This document shows positions 30,583 to 40,010 of a stretch of DNA of 64,000 nucleotides, one piece after another; the first letter of the stretch is position 1; each line of letters opens with the position of its first letter. This stretch comes from Lasioglossum baleicum (lineage: Eukaryota > Arthropoda > Insecta > Hymenoptera > Halictidae). Position numbers and translations under genes: made by a program. The stretch lies in contig NW_027469125.1 of the NCBI RefSeq assembly GCF_051020765.1, positions 248,001-312,000 on the forward strand. The letters are read 5' to 3'. Under the pieces are notes generated by a model, which made no database searches, was not told where the DNA came from, and worked only from the letters and a program-made list of their open reading frames with translations.

Positions 30583-31119
30583 TTACGTGTTTTTATAATT
30601 GTTAACCCATGCTCGAAATGTTCGCACTTCGCGCAGACTGCAATGGTATGTGACGTTTTTTGTCGGTTGCCAACAGTGAAGTCGACACGGTTCGTCATCA
30701 GCAATTTCATACACGGGATCGCGAACTAGTACATCGTATTTCGGACAGTTGAAATCTTCCAAATTTATAGAGTTTATTTTCATTTTTCGAAGGATGTCTC
30801 TCTCGAAACATCCACCTTTGTACGCTACGACAGGATTCGCGTAATCGCACACAAAATTTTGAATTACATCGAATATATCGTGCTGTTGATATTTTTCATA
30901 ACCGAAATCTTTAAATGGAATCCCGTGTATGAAATTGCTGACATACCATGCAGACTTTCTGTCGGCGTCGGATAAACAATGAAAGTTCTTCCCCAAGCGA
31001 AATTCGGAGAGTTCGAACGAGCCGTCGTGACAAACATCGATCATAGCTAATTCTTTGCATATAAATTTTTTTTCCACAATGAAACCGTCCATGTCAATGA
31101 TTTGAGTGATTCGATCCAT
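30583..31119 (-). CDS. Maverick protein of 178 residues, possible diverged DEDD nuclease fold
   Basis: It starts at ATG 31119, directly after a splice acceptor TTTATTTAG. A donor AACG|GTAAGT at about 31181 gives a 5' UTR intron of about 60 bp. The product opens with MDRITQIIDMDGFIVEKKF, which resembles an ExoI strand with D-x-D, and later has VAYKGGCFERDILRKM and NCPKYDVLV. This order recalls the three DEDD exonuclease motifs, but the match is weak and I would not call it proven. It ends HCSLREVRTFRAWVNNYKNT. It is a recurrent type of protein in insect Mavericks, as far as I can tell by pattern. It lies between the BIR gene and the capsid gene on the same strand. Confidence 0.55.
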   Translation of the reverse strand: MDRITQIIDMDGFIVEKKFICKELAMIDVCHDGSFELSEFRLGKNFHCLSDADRKSAWYVSNFIHGIPFKDFGYEKYQQHDIFDVIQNFVCDYANPVVAYKGGCFERDILRKMKINSINLEDFNCPKYDVLVRDPVYEIADDEPCRLHCWQPTKNVTYHCSLREVRTFRAWVNNYKNT

Positions 31120-31182
31120 CTAAATAAAGAAAGTATCTTCACTAGATTTTACATCGTTTATTAATTTTTATTGTACTTACCG

Positions 31183-31481
31183 TTGAAAAAGAGAGGGAAT
31201 GCGCAAAGTTGACTGGTCGGATGATAAAAACACACCAGCGATGTAACTTCGTATGGCGACCGTGATCGTCGACGTTTTTTATGCTATTACTTCATACGGC
31301 GACTGCAGCGAGCAATTTATAATGCCGCTAATGTAAACATGTCAATGGAGAGGGGGTAATATTATTAGTTTAATTGTGTGTGTGTGTATGTATGTATGTG
31401 TGGATGTGTATGTGAAAATTTTTCGAGAAGGTATTTTAAAAATAAAGTTATTCGAGAATATCTCTTTTGTATTTTATTTTA
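31183..31481. other. Intergenic stretch with GT microsatellite
   Basis: No ORF. It separates the 178-residue gene promoter side from the capsid 3' end and holds a short (TG)n/(TATG)n tract at 31375-31410 and AATAAA near 31440. Confidence 0.6.
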
Positions 31482-31561
31482 TTACAAGTTCCTTCTTTTA
31501 CAATTCCTATAGAATAAAAATACAATTAAAGTAGAGAAATGATAAATATTTTTAGAGCGAT

Positions 31562-32817
31562 TTAAGTAATTTTTCGAACAATGTTCGTCAATGGATTGTA
31601 CTCCACGATGCGGTCGTGTATCATTAAGCAGTAGGCTGTTGTTGATGGGGGGACATCGGTTCGACATTCGAATTCGATTCGCACGTCGACCGTAGCATTT
31701 TTTAGCGCTTCATTTTGTCGAGAACAATCGAGAACGACGAGTGGACCGTATCGCAGGAAATCCATGGTGTTGGTAGCGCTTCACCGTTTCCATAGTATGA
31801 TTCTTGGAATTTTGCATACATGTCGTAGAGCAACGCGTATTTACCTTTCTCAAAATCGATATTTAAATCATCGTACGGATATGTTTCCGAGTTCAAGTAA
31901 AGACGAATATTTGTCAATGCGCAATGATCGAATCGCGTAGCTGTTTTCTTTAAGTTATTCTTTCGATCGGTTTGCAAGGCGAATATCACGTATCGCGGTT
32001 TTTCCATTTGCAGAGCTGTTTTTATCGCCCATGTATGCTTCGTAGTCGTCTGTAGTAGAGGATATTCGTACAGATCCCACGATCGAAAGCTCATGCCGAT
32101 CGATCTGTCGCTGTCTAAAATACGTAACATGGATAGCTTATGTATTTCATGCAATGCAACATGTGGCATTCGCCATTGAATTTTGTACAGATCCAGAATA
32201 GGTTTCGCGTTGTTGGAAGGACTGTACAATGCGTTCGCGTCGGTACGCGAGCGAATCAAAATCAATTCGTGTCGAGCATTTATCACAACACGTTTGTAAT
32301 CTTCACAGAAGCCTAATAAAATGTTCATAGGTACACAAAAGTTGAAATGTATCGCAGCCGTGGCCGTTGCAGCCTGTTTCTGTCCACCATCACCATACAG
32401 CCAGCCAGCGTTGGACAATGCGCCGCTTCTCGTTCTGGACAGACTCACGTAATTCTTCAGAGTTGTCGTCGCACCGGGATTTCTGGATCGATCGATTTCT
32501 ACACCGTTCAATTCGTAGCGTATTTCCTCAAACATAAACGCAACGGCATTGTTCTCAAGAGTTGCCGTATCGATGCTGGATTCTCCTCCTGATCCAGTCG
32601 GTAATTCGAGTTTTCTCGGTAAACTAAGTTTTCCCTCAACGTATAGGAAACTTTTACACGGGAGCGTGTACAGGTCTTGTTGCTGAATGGGTATCCTTAT
32701 CTCGTCGCTGTTCTCGAACGTTATGTTAGCATACGGATTGTACGTGTGCAGCTCAATCTTCGTTATGCGATTGTCGAAGATCGGTGCTTCGGAGATGTTC
32801 AAAATGTTGTCAAACAT
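31562..32817 (-). pseudogene. Maverick major capsid protein (double jelly roll), frame-broken
   Basis: The main frame (31702-32817) starts at ATG 32817 with MFDNILNISEAPIFDNRITK and carries MCP-type segments such as FMFEEIRYELNGVEIDRSRN and VPMNILLGFCEDYKRVVINA. The conserved C-terminal part, with PLVVLDCSRQNEALKNATVD and DRIVEYNPLTNIVRK, is in another frame (31562-31765). So the gene has a frame break in the overlap of the two frames, near 31700-31790. Polinton MCPs build the icosahedral shell. As written, the protein would lose about 60 C-terminal residues and end in an alien tail. Sequencing error is an alternative to real decay. Confidence 0.85.
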
Positions 32818-32830
32818 GATTTTTTCCCTC

Positions 32831-33013
32831 TCACTTTTTTACAATAAATCCCAAAGATCGTAGATACTTGGCGTTTTCCACGGTTAATTTCTTGCGAATC
32901 GATGACTTTACGTTTTTCTCAGCGGTTAGTTTCTTGCTGTTGTTGCTGCAGGCGCTGTTGTTCAACGTATGGAATGTTGTATTGTTATGAATTAGCATTG
33001 CTTCGTCGCGCAT
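32831..33013 (-). CDS. Small Maverick protein, 60 residues
   Basis: It starts at ATG 33013, overlapping the penton stop by 29 bp, and ends 14 bp before the capsid ATG. The C-terminus KKLTVENAKYLRSLGFIVKK matches a short conserved tail often found between the penton and capsid genes of insect Mavericks. It is lysine-rich; the function is unknown. The position suggests a virion role. Confidence 0.6.
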   Translation of the reverse strand: MRDEAMLIHNNTTFHTLNNSACSNNSKKLTAEKNVKSSIRKKLTVENAKYLRSLGFIVKK

Positions 33014-33746
33014 GTAGTCGCACCGTGATTTCTTCACCTCGAAAATCAATCAAACGTCCGGATTGATCAACTATGCGAATCGTTAAATCGTCAATTACTC
33101 GTGCGACGATCGGAAGGTAAATGACTCGCGCCGGCGTTTCCGACAATTTATACCCTGGCGGTACCTGAGGCGTGAATTCATGTATCGTGTGAACAAGTTT
33201 ACCGTTGTCGTACGATCCGGTGGTTATGTTGCATTCTACTCGTACGATATTCACGCTGATGATATTCACAGGCACATTCGATGTATGCCACGCGTTCGGT
33301 GGCAAAACACGATCCATGGAAAATCCTAGGATAGAGCCCACGTTGCAAGGCTTTGCAAAGTTTATTTGATACTTGCTTATAATTTCACTTTTCATGGTGT
33401 TGGTGTTGGCTCGTAAGACCAGCGGATATTCGATATCAGAGGTGGTGGACAACTCATCGACATTTTTTGGGGGATATCGTGCGCATATTTCACGTTTCAA
33501 GTATGCGTTTATCGCTTCCAATTCGTATGAACCGTCGGGTATGACGACCTCTTCATCTTTTTCGCCGAAGTAGAATCGATTGTTTCCAATGTTGGCGCTG
33601 ATGTTCGGTATCGTGTAATAAGTTTGCAAATCGAGCAATCCCAGCTCGTATTCTCCATTGCTCAGATCTATGGGCGGAAAGTGCTTGGACGACAGCACGC
33701 TGCTTCTTCCCGACAACGTGAACGTAAATGACTTTTTCGCATGCAT
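32985..33746 (-). CDS. Maverick minor capsid protein (penton)
   Basis: The 253-residue frame is intact from ATG 33746. Typical segments are FPPIDLSNGEYELGLLDLQT, IPNISANIGNNRFYF, IPDGSYELEAINAYLKREI and, near the end, TIRIVDQSGRLIDFRGEEIT. This is the single-jelly-roll penton of Polintons, which closes the fivefold vertices. It precedes the small protein and capsid gene on the same strand, so they probably act as one late block. Length is normal for the family. Confidence 0.85.
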   Translation of the reverse strand: MHAKKSFTFTLSGRSSVLSSKHFPPIDLSNGEYELGLLDLQTYYTIPNISANIGNNRFYFGEKDEEVVIPDGSYELEAINAYLKREICARYPPKNVDELSTTSDIEYPLVLRANTNTMKSEIISKYQINFAKPCNVGSILGFSMDRVLPPNAWHTSNVPVNIISVNIVRVECNITTGSYDNGKLVHTIHEFTPQVPPGYKLSETPARVIYLPIVARVIDDLTIRIVDQSGRLIDFRGEEITVRLHARRSNANS

Positions 33747-33748
33747 CG

Positions 33749-33791
<43 letters not shown>
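33749..33791. repeat. (GA)n microsatellite
   Basis: About twenty GA dinucleotides just upstream of the penton ATG. Alternating Arg-Glu frames across it are artefacts. Confidence 0.95.
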
Positions 33792-33794
<3 letters not shown>

Positions 33795-33807
33795 CTTTCC
33801 AGAGAAT

Positions 33808-34809
33808 TTATTCTCGGAGAAACTTCACACACAATTGCCCACACACGCTTTCGTTATAATTTTGAAAACGTTCGTGGTTATATAAGATCGTCGCGTTCGC
33901 ACCGAAATAGCGAATCAACTCGATTGGTGGTCGAAGATTTCCAAAACTATCAAAATATTTGACACGCGAGCCGTGTTTTATATAGGCGACCCAGTGCGTT
34001 CCCGGCCCACAACTATTATCTAGATTGACTATACCTCGCTCATTTACCCACGCACGCAGCGGCAAATCGTTACGCATAAAAACTCCGCGAAAGTATGGTA
34101 ATCCTTTACAGATGGCCATTAATTCAACGTCTGTCGTCGTGTTGTCTTTCTTCGTTGTTTTTTTTTTCTTCTTCCTCTCCTTCAAGCCTTTTCCATGCTT
34201 ATACGGTGCGAGACGTAACCCACGACCCTCCATGGTTCGATTGTGTCGCTCCGCTTCTTGCAATTGTTTCTTCGCAGCTTTTGCATTGTTTATAGCTTTG
34301 AATACTCCCGCGGCGCCACCCGTCAATGCTCCTATAGCTGACAAAGCAGGCAACAACAACGGCAGAAAACCACCGCGTTTGGCGATCGGGAGAATTCGTT
34401 TTGTCGTTTTTCTTTTCTTTTCACCTTTTTTCTTTATCAAACCCATGCCCAATTTCGTTTTAACTTTCATGGCTGCCAACACTGTAGCTGCAGACACCTT
34501 TTCTCCCAACGTTGCGTCTCCAGACGTTACTCGATGCAGCGCGCGATTCGCCAAAACGTGATCGGCCGCGTGACGATTTTCAAGATCCTTGTACTGCGAA
34601 TACGCTATATCGTGCTCGCGACAGGCTGCATCCAACGGATTGATTCCTCGATCCCCACGAGCTAATCGCGCGGTCAGTTTCGTGCCAGGACCGCAGAATT
34701 GATAACCAGGTATATGCAATTCGAACGGTAATGCGTTTATAGCTCTGTTTAAAAACCCCTTACCCGTATGTGGACCGAGACGTCGTTGCAAACAACGATT
34801 CGTGCGCAT
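33808..34809 (-). CDS. Phospholipase A2-like / adenain-type protease fusion protein
   Basis: A single intact 333-residue frame runs from ATG 34809. Residues 32-70 form a phospholipase A2-like core: the calcium loop HIPGYQFCGPGT and the catalytic pair in CREHDIAYS (H66, D67), as in parvovirus VP1 unique regions. Residues 118-145 are lysine-rich. Residues 147-170 are a hydrophobic, glycine/alanine-rich segment. The C-terminal part has an adenain-like triad: H272 in GTHWVAYIKH, D287 in YFDSFG and C323 in ESVCGQLCVKF. The usual order for Polintons is a separate protease. By analogy the PLA2 part would help membrane escape and the protease would mature the virion. Whether the polyprotein is cleaved is unknown; GRGLRLAP near 195-202 could be a site. 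Confidence 0.8.
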   Translation of the reverse strand: MRTNRCLQRRLGPHTGKGFLNRAINALPFELHIPGYQFCGPGTKLTARLARGDRGINPLDAACREHDIAYSQYKDLENRHAADHVLANRALHRVTSGDATLGEKVSAATVLAAMKVKTKLGMGLIKKKGEKKRKTTKRILPIAKRGGFLPLLLPALSAIGALTGGAAGVFKAINNAKAAKKQLQEAERHNRTMEGRGLRLAPYKHGKGLKERKKKKKTTKKDNTTTDVELMAICKGLPYFRGVFMRNDLPLRAWVNERGIVNLDNSCGPGTHWVAYIKHGSRVKYFDSFGNLRPPIELIRYFGANATILYNHERFQNYNESVCGQLCVKFLRE

Positions 34810-34908
34810 AAGCTATTTTTTATGCTCTCTCTTTTTTTAAAAGAAAAGAACTTCCTCACGTTTGGAGGGGGTGGGGAGTGACTGATACCGACGATGTTTG
34901 AGCTCTCG

Positions 34909-34916
34909 TATAAATA
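34909..34916 (+). promoter_or_regulatory. TATA box for the packaging ATPase gene
   Basis: TATAAATA lies 33 bp before the ATG at 34950, in the 140-bp divergent region between the leftward protease gene and the rightward ATPase gene. Confidence 0.6.
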
Positions 34917-34949
34917 CTATCCCCCCTCTCTCATCTAGTCAATCAGATC

Positions 34950-35642
34950 ATGCGTTTTGTAAGACAATCTTTGAATATTCGTGTTCCAACGTGTCGCGCG
35001 TTCGACGATTGTGACGAGACGATGCGTAAACATGGATCGTTGTTACCATGCAATGTACGATGCGTCATAAGCGGCCCATCGGGGTGCGGTAAAACGAACG
35101 TTATGATTAGCCTGCTGGAAAGCGAGAACGGACTACGATTCGCAAACGTTTATGTGTACTCAAAATCGCTGAACCAGTCAAAATATCAATACTTGAGCAA
35201 ACTGTTCTCATCCGTGGGGGAGGATGTAGGCTACTTTGCGTTCGCGGACAATGCCGACGTAATCCCTCCCGCAGAAGCACAACCCGATTCGATATTCATC
35301 TTCGACGACGTGGCGTGTGACGAGCAGGATATCATGAGAGAGTATTTCGCGATGGGTAGACATTCGCACGTCGATTGCTTCTACCTGGGTCAGTCGTACG
35401 CGAGAATACCTAAACATTTAATTCGCGACAATGCCAATCTGTTGATTCTGTTCAAACAGGATACCATGAACTTGCGTCACATTCATCAGGATCACGTAAA
35501 TACCGATATGTCGTTCGAGACGTTTAGCGCGTTATGTGCGAATTGTTGGCGAAGGAAGTATGGATTTCTCGTAATCGATAAAGATAGTCCCGCGAATCGC
35601 GGTCGTTACAGACGTGGATTTAACGAGTTTGTCGTACTGTAA
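34950..35642 (+). CDS. Maverick packaging ATPase (FtsK/HerA type)
   Basis: The 230-residue frame starts at ATG 34950. Walker A is CVISGPSGCGKTN (residues 38-50) and Walker B is DSIFIFDDVA (113-122). Between them lies VYVYSKSLNQSKYQYLSKLF, typical of Polinton and adintovirus A32-like ATPases. After Walker B, CFYLGQSYARIPKHLIRDNA corresponds to the sensor and arginine region. It would drive genome packaging into the capsid. The length is normal for the family. It stands at the head of the rightward block. Confidence 0.9.
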   Translation: MRFVRQSLNIRVPTCRAFDDCDETMRKHGSLLPCNVRCVISGPSGCGKTNVMISLLESENGLRFANVYVYSKSLNQSKYQYLSKLFSSVGEDVGYFAFADNADVIPPAEAQPDSIFIFDDVACDEQDIMREYFAMGRHSHVDCFYLGQSYARIPKHLIRDNANLLILFKQDTMNLRHIHQDHVNTDMSFETFSALCANCWRRKYGFLVIDKDSPANRGRYRRGFNEFVVL

Positions 35643-35715
35643 TGAGCACAGTTGCTCGGTAAGGGTTGTCGGTGGTGTATCGTGGCTGTAAATCTCTCTT
35701 ACGCTTCCAAACAAT

Positions 35716-36080
35716 ATGCCGGCTCAAAAGGAAAAGAAGGAGAAGCTGCGAGTTTCGATTGCAAACGAAATAGCGAAGACCAGCGATACCATACGTAAAA
35801 AGTATTTGGCGTTGAAAGTTGGGAAAATGGCGACCGAGGAGAATTTGCAAACGAATTTACGACCGATCGTTGAACCGTTGAAACAGCTAGTTCAAAATAC
35901 GGCTACTGTCGAGCCGAACGACAACGTGTTCTCAGATATCAAGGAAACGCCACCACCCTCCCCTCCACCCTCACGAAAAAAAAGAAGATTCTCAGATGTT
36001 GGAGGACCGCCGACCTCGTCCTCTATAAAAAAAATGAGGGTTAATGACGATGACAATGACAATGACGATGACAATGACAA

Positions 36081-36114
<34 letters not shown>

Positions 36115-36771
36115 GAGATGGAGCCGACGAACAAGGCATCTTTGGAATCTTCGATGCGTGATATTTTTGAAAATCCTGAAACTCATCAAGAGGAAAATCA
36201 ACATCTATCCGAGAATTTAGGACCGTTGGCGCGCGAGTATTTAAAAAAATTTTTTACCGGTCCAACGACAAATTCCGACAACGTGTACGGGGTATATTTG
36301 CACGATGATAAACTGATGCTGGGAAATTCCACATTCGATGTGAACAGCAACGACGATATCATCGTTAACGGAGTAAGGTACGAGGGGACTCACGGTCTTT
36401 ACGAATTGATATTCAATAAAATACCCGACGAGCGGCTGTACACCGAGGATGATAAGAACGTGTACAAAAGAATTCTCAATCTTACGCGAGCACATCGACG
36501 CAGGAATCAGCTAAAGGGAAACAAAGGTTACAAGTATAAGAAAATTATAGGACCATTGTTTTCGTCGCGAAGTGGGAGAGGGATTGAACTTCCAACTTCT
36601 ATGCGCGTGACCGACCATCCAATCGATTACGTGCATTGGGACGATCCGAACGAACTCGTCGATCGTCTGAAATTGTTAACCGCTTCGAAGAATGCCGGTC
36701 ATTCCAACCATGACAATGAAATAATGGCGATAATCGAAGAACTTCGCGAAGCCGGTATAGTTATAAATTAA
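35716..36771 (+). CDS. DUF8207-like Maverick protein with acidic stretch
   Basis: The 351-residue frame starts at ATG 35716, 74 bp after the ATPase stop. The N-terminus is lysine-rich. A proline tract (TPPPSPPPSRKKRRF) and a run of Asp/Asn (about residues 111-133) follow. The C-terminal domain holds YGVYLHDDKLMLGNSTFDVN, IIVNGVRYEGTHGLYELIF, DDKNVYKRILNLTRAHRRRN and YKYKKIIGPLF. This domain is widespread in insect Mavericks and is catalogued, to my memory, as DUF8207; the function is unknown. The KRRF stretch may be a nuclear signal. Confidence 0.75.
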
Positions 36772-36819
36772 CGCGTGCATGCGTTCGTTCAATCGATAAA
36801 ATTGTTACGGTTCATAAAA

Positions 36820-37047
36820 ATGCGTATTCATCTTAATTGTTGCGAAACGAATCAAACGATATCCTCGGGAGGAGACGACGACGACAACGGTGAAAGCTGG
36901 AATTTGAGATTTCAAAGTCTAAGGATAAAACTGGATGAGATATTTCAACGAATACTGTGGATCGCAGCGCAGGTAAAACGGTTGTGCGAGCGGTACGAGT
37001 TGGTGATACCTGAAGAAGAAGAAGAAGGAGAAGAAGAAGAAGACTAA
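36820..37047 (+). CDS. Small acidic Maverick protein, 75 residues
   Basis: It begins at ATG 36820 (MRIHLNCCETN). It has an amphipathic middle (LRIKLDEIFQRILWIAAQVK) and a Glu-rich tail (PEEEEEGEEEED). No family is recognised. It is tightly placed: 48 bp after the previous stop and 9 bp before the next ATG, which suggests joint transcription. Confidence 0.5.
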   Translation: MRIHLNCCETNQTISSGGDDDDNGESWNLRFQSLRIKLDEIFQRILWIAAQVKRLCERYELVIPEEEEEGEEEED

Positions 37048-37056
37048 CTCGAAACA

Positions 37057-37482
37057 ATGTCTATCAACAAATTTGGCATGGTGTTTCGCGAAGCGAACAA
37101 ACGCGAGTCGAACGTTTCTCCAATTTTCTATCCCGGCGTTGTTAAAAGTTACGTGCGCGATAACGCTATATGTTTAAACGATGATGCTAAATTGTATGAT
37201 GCGAAAGGTACGAGGATCGGGCGCGTGGCGAATCCCGAGGCAAACGATCACGTTGCAACCAAAGTATACGTGGACACGCTTAACGCGAAGCTTGAATCAG
37301 AGATCATGAAAAAACTGGTCAAAAAACTGAAAACCTCTCAAGAAACGATAAAGTCCGAAATACTGGCTACGATACAAGGTGTTCCATACGATGCAAACGA
37401 AAATATGAAATCAACCGATATCAACGAGACCTTGAAGGAGAAGGTGAAAAGAGGACGACATGAAATAAGTCTGAAATATTAG
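37057..37482 (+). CDS. Fibre-like Maverick protein, probably truncated
   Basis: The 141-residue product has a segment AICLNDDAKLYDAKGTRIGR followed by VANPEANDHVATKVYVD. That pattern (name of a feature, then P-x-D/A-x-x-KxYVD) is common in phage and virus tail or fibre base proteins. Residues about 85-115 are coiled-coil-like. After the stop at 37482 another frame (about 37470-37590) encodes a segment similar to the preceding coiled coil (KTAKETIKSDT), so a frame break near 37460 likely shortened the protein. The role as fibre is inference. Confidence 0.55.
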   Translation: MSINKFGMVFREANKRESNVSPIFYPGVVKSYVRDNAICLNDDAKLYDAKGTRIGRVANPEANDHVATKVYVDTLNAKLESEIMKKLVKKLKTSQETIKSEILATIQGVPYDANENMKSTDINETLKEKVKRGRHEISLKY

Positions 37483-37596
37483 CTAAACAGGATGAAAAGC
37501 TGATCGGAGTCCTGAAGACCGCTAAAGAAACGATAAAGTCTGACACAAGAAACGTGTCGACGGTCCTTGAGGGAAATCCGTGGATATGATGTGCAA

Positions 37597-38003
37597 TCGT
37601 CATACTGTACCTGTCTATACCTGTCTATACCTGTCTGTAGCTGTTCCTGCGGCTGTCTGTAGCTGTTCCTATACCTGTCTGTACCTGTCTGTAGCTGTTC
37701 CTATACCTGTCTGTGGCTGTCTGTAGCTGTTCCTATACCTGTCTGTACCTGTCTGTAGCTGTTCCTATACCTGTCTGTGGCTGTCTGTAGCTGTTCCTAT
37801 ACCTGTCTGTACCTGTCTGTAGCTGTTCCTATACCTGTCTGTACCTGTCTGTAGCTGTTCCTGTGGCTGTCTGTAGCTGTTCCTATACCTGTCTGTAGCT
37901 GTTCCTATACCTGTCTGTAGCTGTTCCTGTACCTGTCTGTAGCTGTTCCTGTAACCGCCTATACCTGTCTATACCTGTACCTGTACCTGTTCCTGTACCT
38001 GTT
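37597..38003. repeat. Variable CTGT-based minisatellite
   Basis: About 400 bp of interleaved units CTGTCTGTAC, CTGTCTGTAG and CTGTTCCTATAC, locally in 22- or 32-bp higher-order repeats. It separates the fibre-like gene from integrase. No long ORF crosses it. Confidence 0.9.
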
Positions 38004-38088
38004 AGTCATCGCTTTAATGACTGGAAAGACACGATTGAAAAGTGAATAATCGGTTAAAGGGAGAGCGAGAAGAACGACGACGACGACG

Positions 38089-39009
38089 ATGAGTAAAAAA
38101 AACGTGGTGGAAGAGCTGCATGCCCCGGCGAGACGTTTTTACCCGCGTAGACGTGTGGTTGTGCGGGGATTCGATGATCTTTGGCAAGCCGATATCGTTG
38201 AAGTTCAAAAATACGCGCGAGAGAATCGAGGGCATCGATATATTCTCACGATAATCGATGTATTTAGCAAATATGCATGGGCGGTTCCTTTGAAGAGTAA
38301 AAATGCGAGCGACGTGTGCAAAGCTTTCGCGTCAGCGTTGAAGAAGGACGGTAGAGTCCCGAACAACTTGCAGACCGACATGGGGAAAGAATTCTACAAT
38401 ACAACGTTTCAAGACTATCTAAGGAGTCGCAACATCAACCATTATTCTACGTTTAACACTATGAAAGCATCCGTCGTGGAACGTTTCAATCGCACGTTGA
38501 AGAACAGCATGTGGAAATTTTTCTCGTTGAGCGGAAAATATCATTGGATCGATGCGCTTCCCACGTTGACCGAGGACTACAATAATCGAAAACATCGTAC
38601 CATCCGTATGCGACCCGTCGACGTGAACCGTAAAAATGCCAGCCGCCTTCTGTCCACCGTGTACGACAAGATGGAGATTGCTGGTCCTGCCAAATTTAAG
38701 CTCAATGATCGCGTGCGCATTAGCAAGTTCAAAACCCTATTTGACAAAGGATACACGCCGAACTGGTCAACCGAAATATTCAAGATTACCGCGGTGAAAC
38801 GAACGAATCCTGTCACATACCTCTTGGCTGACGTAAGGGGCAAACCGATTGCCGGAGGATTTTACGAACACGAGATACGTGCGACAAAATATCCTGACAT
38901 ATACTTAGTTGAAAAAATATTACGTAGGAAAGGAAATAACGTATATGTAAAATGGTTGGGGATGGATGCGTCGCATAATTCATGGATATCTAAAACAAAT
39001 ATACTTTAA
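38089..39009 (+). CDS. Maverick integrase (retrovirus type, chromodomain)
   Basis: The 306-residue frame starts at ATG 38089. The catalytic triad is D35 (WQADIVEV), D97 (LQTDMGKEFY) and E131 (ASVVERFNRTLK); the D-to-E distance of 34 fits the DD35E rule. The C-terminal part has a chromodomain-like VEKILRRKGNNVYVKWLGM ending with SWI. The role is to join the element ends to target DNA with a 6-bp stagger. The N-terminal zinc domain is absent or very short. Frame and motifs are intact. Confidence 0.92.
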   Translation: MSKKNVVEELHAPARRFYPRRRVVVRGFDDLWQADIVEVQKYARENRGHRYILTIIDVFSKYAWAVPLKSKNASDVCKAFASALKKDGRVPNNLQTDMGKEFYNTTFQDYLRSRNINHYSTFNTMKASVVERFNRTLKNSMWKFFSLSGKYHWIDALPTLTEDYNNRKHRTIRMRPVDVNRKNASRLLSTVYDKMEIAGPAKFKLNDRVRISKFKTLFDKGYTPNWSTEIFKITAVKRTNPVTYLLADVRGKPIAGGFYEHEIRATKYPDIYLVEKILRRKGNNVYVKWLGMDASHNSWISKTNIL

Positions 39010-39171
39010 TTTTGTATTTTCTACTCGTATTTTATATGTAAGATTTATGATAGTGAAAAAATGTAATTTGTAATAAAATAAAGTACAAAAGAGATATTCT
39101 CGAATAATTTTATTTTAAAATAATGTGTATCGTTACAAAAACACACACACACACAACAGTAATTTTTTAAC
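39010..39171. terminator. Convergent 3' region with poly(A) signals
   Basis: AATAAA-type signals occur at 39073-39084 on the plus strand, and the minus-strand gene ends at 39172. A CA tract lies at 39141-39153. Both transcripts probably end here. Confidence 0.5.
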
Positions 39172-39948
39172 CTATCTGTTTTGCGCCGCGATGATGTCAG
39201 CGCACGAAGCCGCCAGTTCACAATCGATCAGTGAACTTTGATCGAAAGATTCGCTCTCGACGATCGCTTTCATGATATTCTTCGCGTTGCTATCCTTCAC
39301 CGCAGCGGCAAAATTCATAAATTTAGCAGTCACCGTAGGAACATTGTCGATCAACCATGAATACATGTTGTACACGCAGAATTCGAGATTGTACAAGTTA
39401 TGCATAGTTTTTTCCGTGATGTACAGAGCCACGAACTGATTCGATAATTTCACCAGATTCATACCATTGTGATTAACTATTTGTAATGTTAAATCATCGC
39501 TCATTTTTCGACACTGTTTCTGCATAGATTGTAAATTGGAAATATACTCCTTCGTGCGCAACAACTCTGTCCATGCATCCAGGGAAAACGTGATCTCGTT
39601 ACTGCGATTATCTCCTATAGCCAGTTCCACGCAAATATCATCACCAACGTGCACACCAATTTCAAGATATTTAAAATAATTTCCAGCTATCGAATATCTT
39701 CGACTCAAGACTCGCGCGCCGTGCAAACAACTCGACGGTGACGATGATGATGGCTGTATCATCGATGAAATGGGGCTGCTATTGTGAAAACCCCTGCAAC
39801 AGATTTCAAAATTAGACATTTTTTCTAAATTTCTTTTTTCACAATTTTTCATCTTTTCTACTTACATATTATTTAGTCTCTTCTTTTTGTGCGACTCCTC
39901 GATGTTTGAACGATCACATTCAGCGATTGGGCGACGGTTTTGCTGCAT
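39172..39948 (-). CDS. Maverick protein of unknown function, two exons
   Basis: Exon 1 is 39866-39948 (ATG at 39948, MQQNRRPIAECDRSN) and exon 2 is 39172-39793. The donor is ATAAT AT|GTAAGT and the acceptor TTGCAG|GGGTTTTC. Exon 1 ends with two bases of a codon and exon 2 supplies the third, so the frame is kept. Without splicing, the frame would start at an unrelated upstream codon inside the intron. The product, 234 residues, has a serine-rich segment near its start and a helical C-terminal half (LYNLEFCVYNMYSWLIDNVP). I recognise no domain. A TATAAAAA box lies at 40018-40011. Confidence 0.65.
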
Positions 39949-40010
39949 CGTGCTGTCTACGTTTTAGCGACGGTTGTCTTGATCTGAAGCATGACGCTCG
40001 GAATACGATA

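Noticed and set aside
33658..33962. Plus-strand ORFs rich in alternating Arg-Glu
   Set aside because: They come from a GA microsatellite and lie antisense to the penton and protease genes.
35892..36204. Minus-strand ORFs with long Ser or Val runs
   Set aside because: They are antisense to the Asp-rich part of the DUF8207-like protein.
37597..38003. CTGT repeat considered as CRISPR or coding repeat
   Set aside because: No spacers, irregular unit length and no open frame through it.
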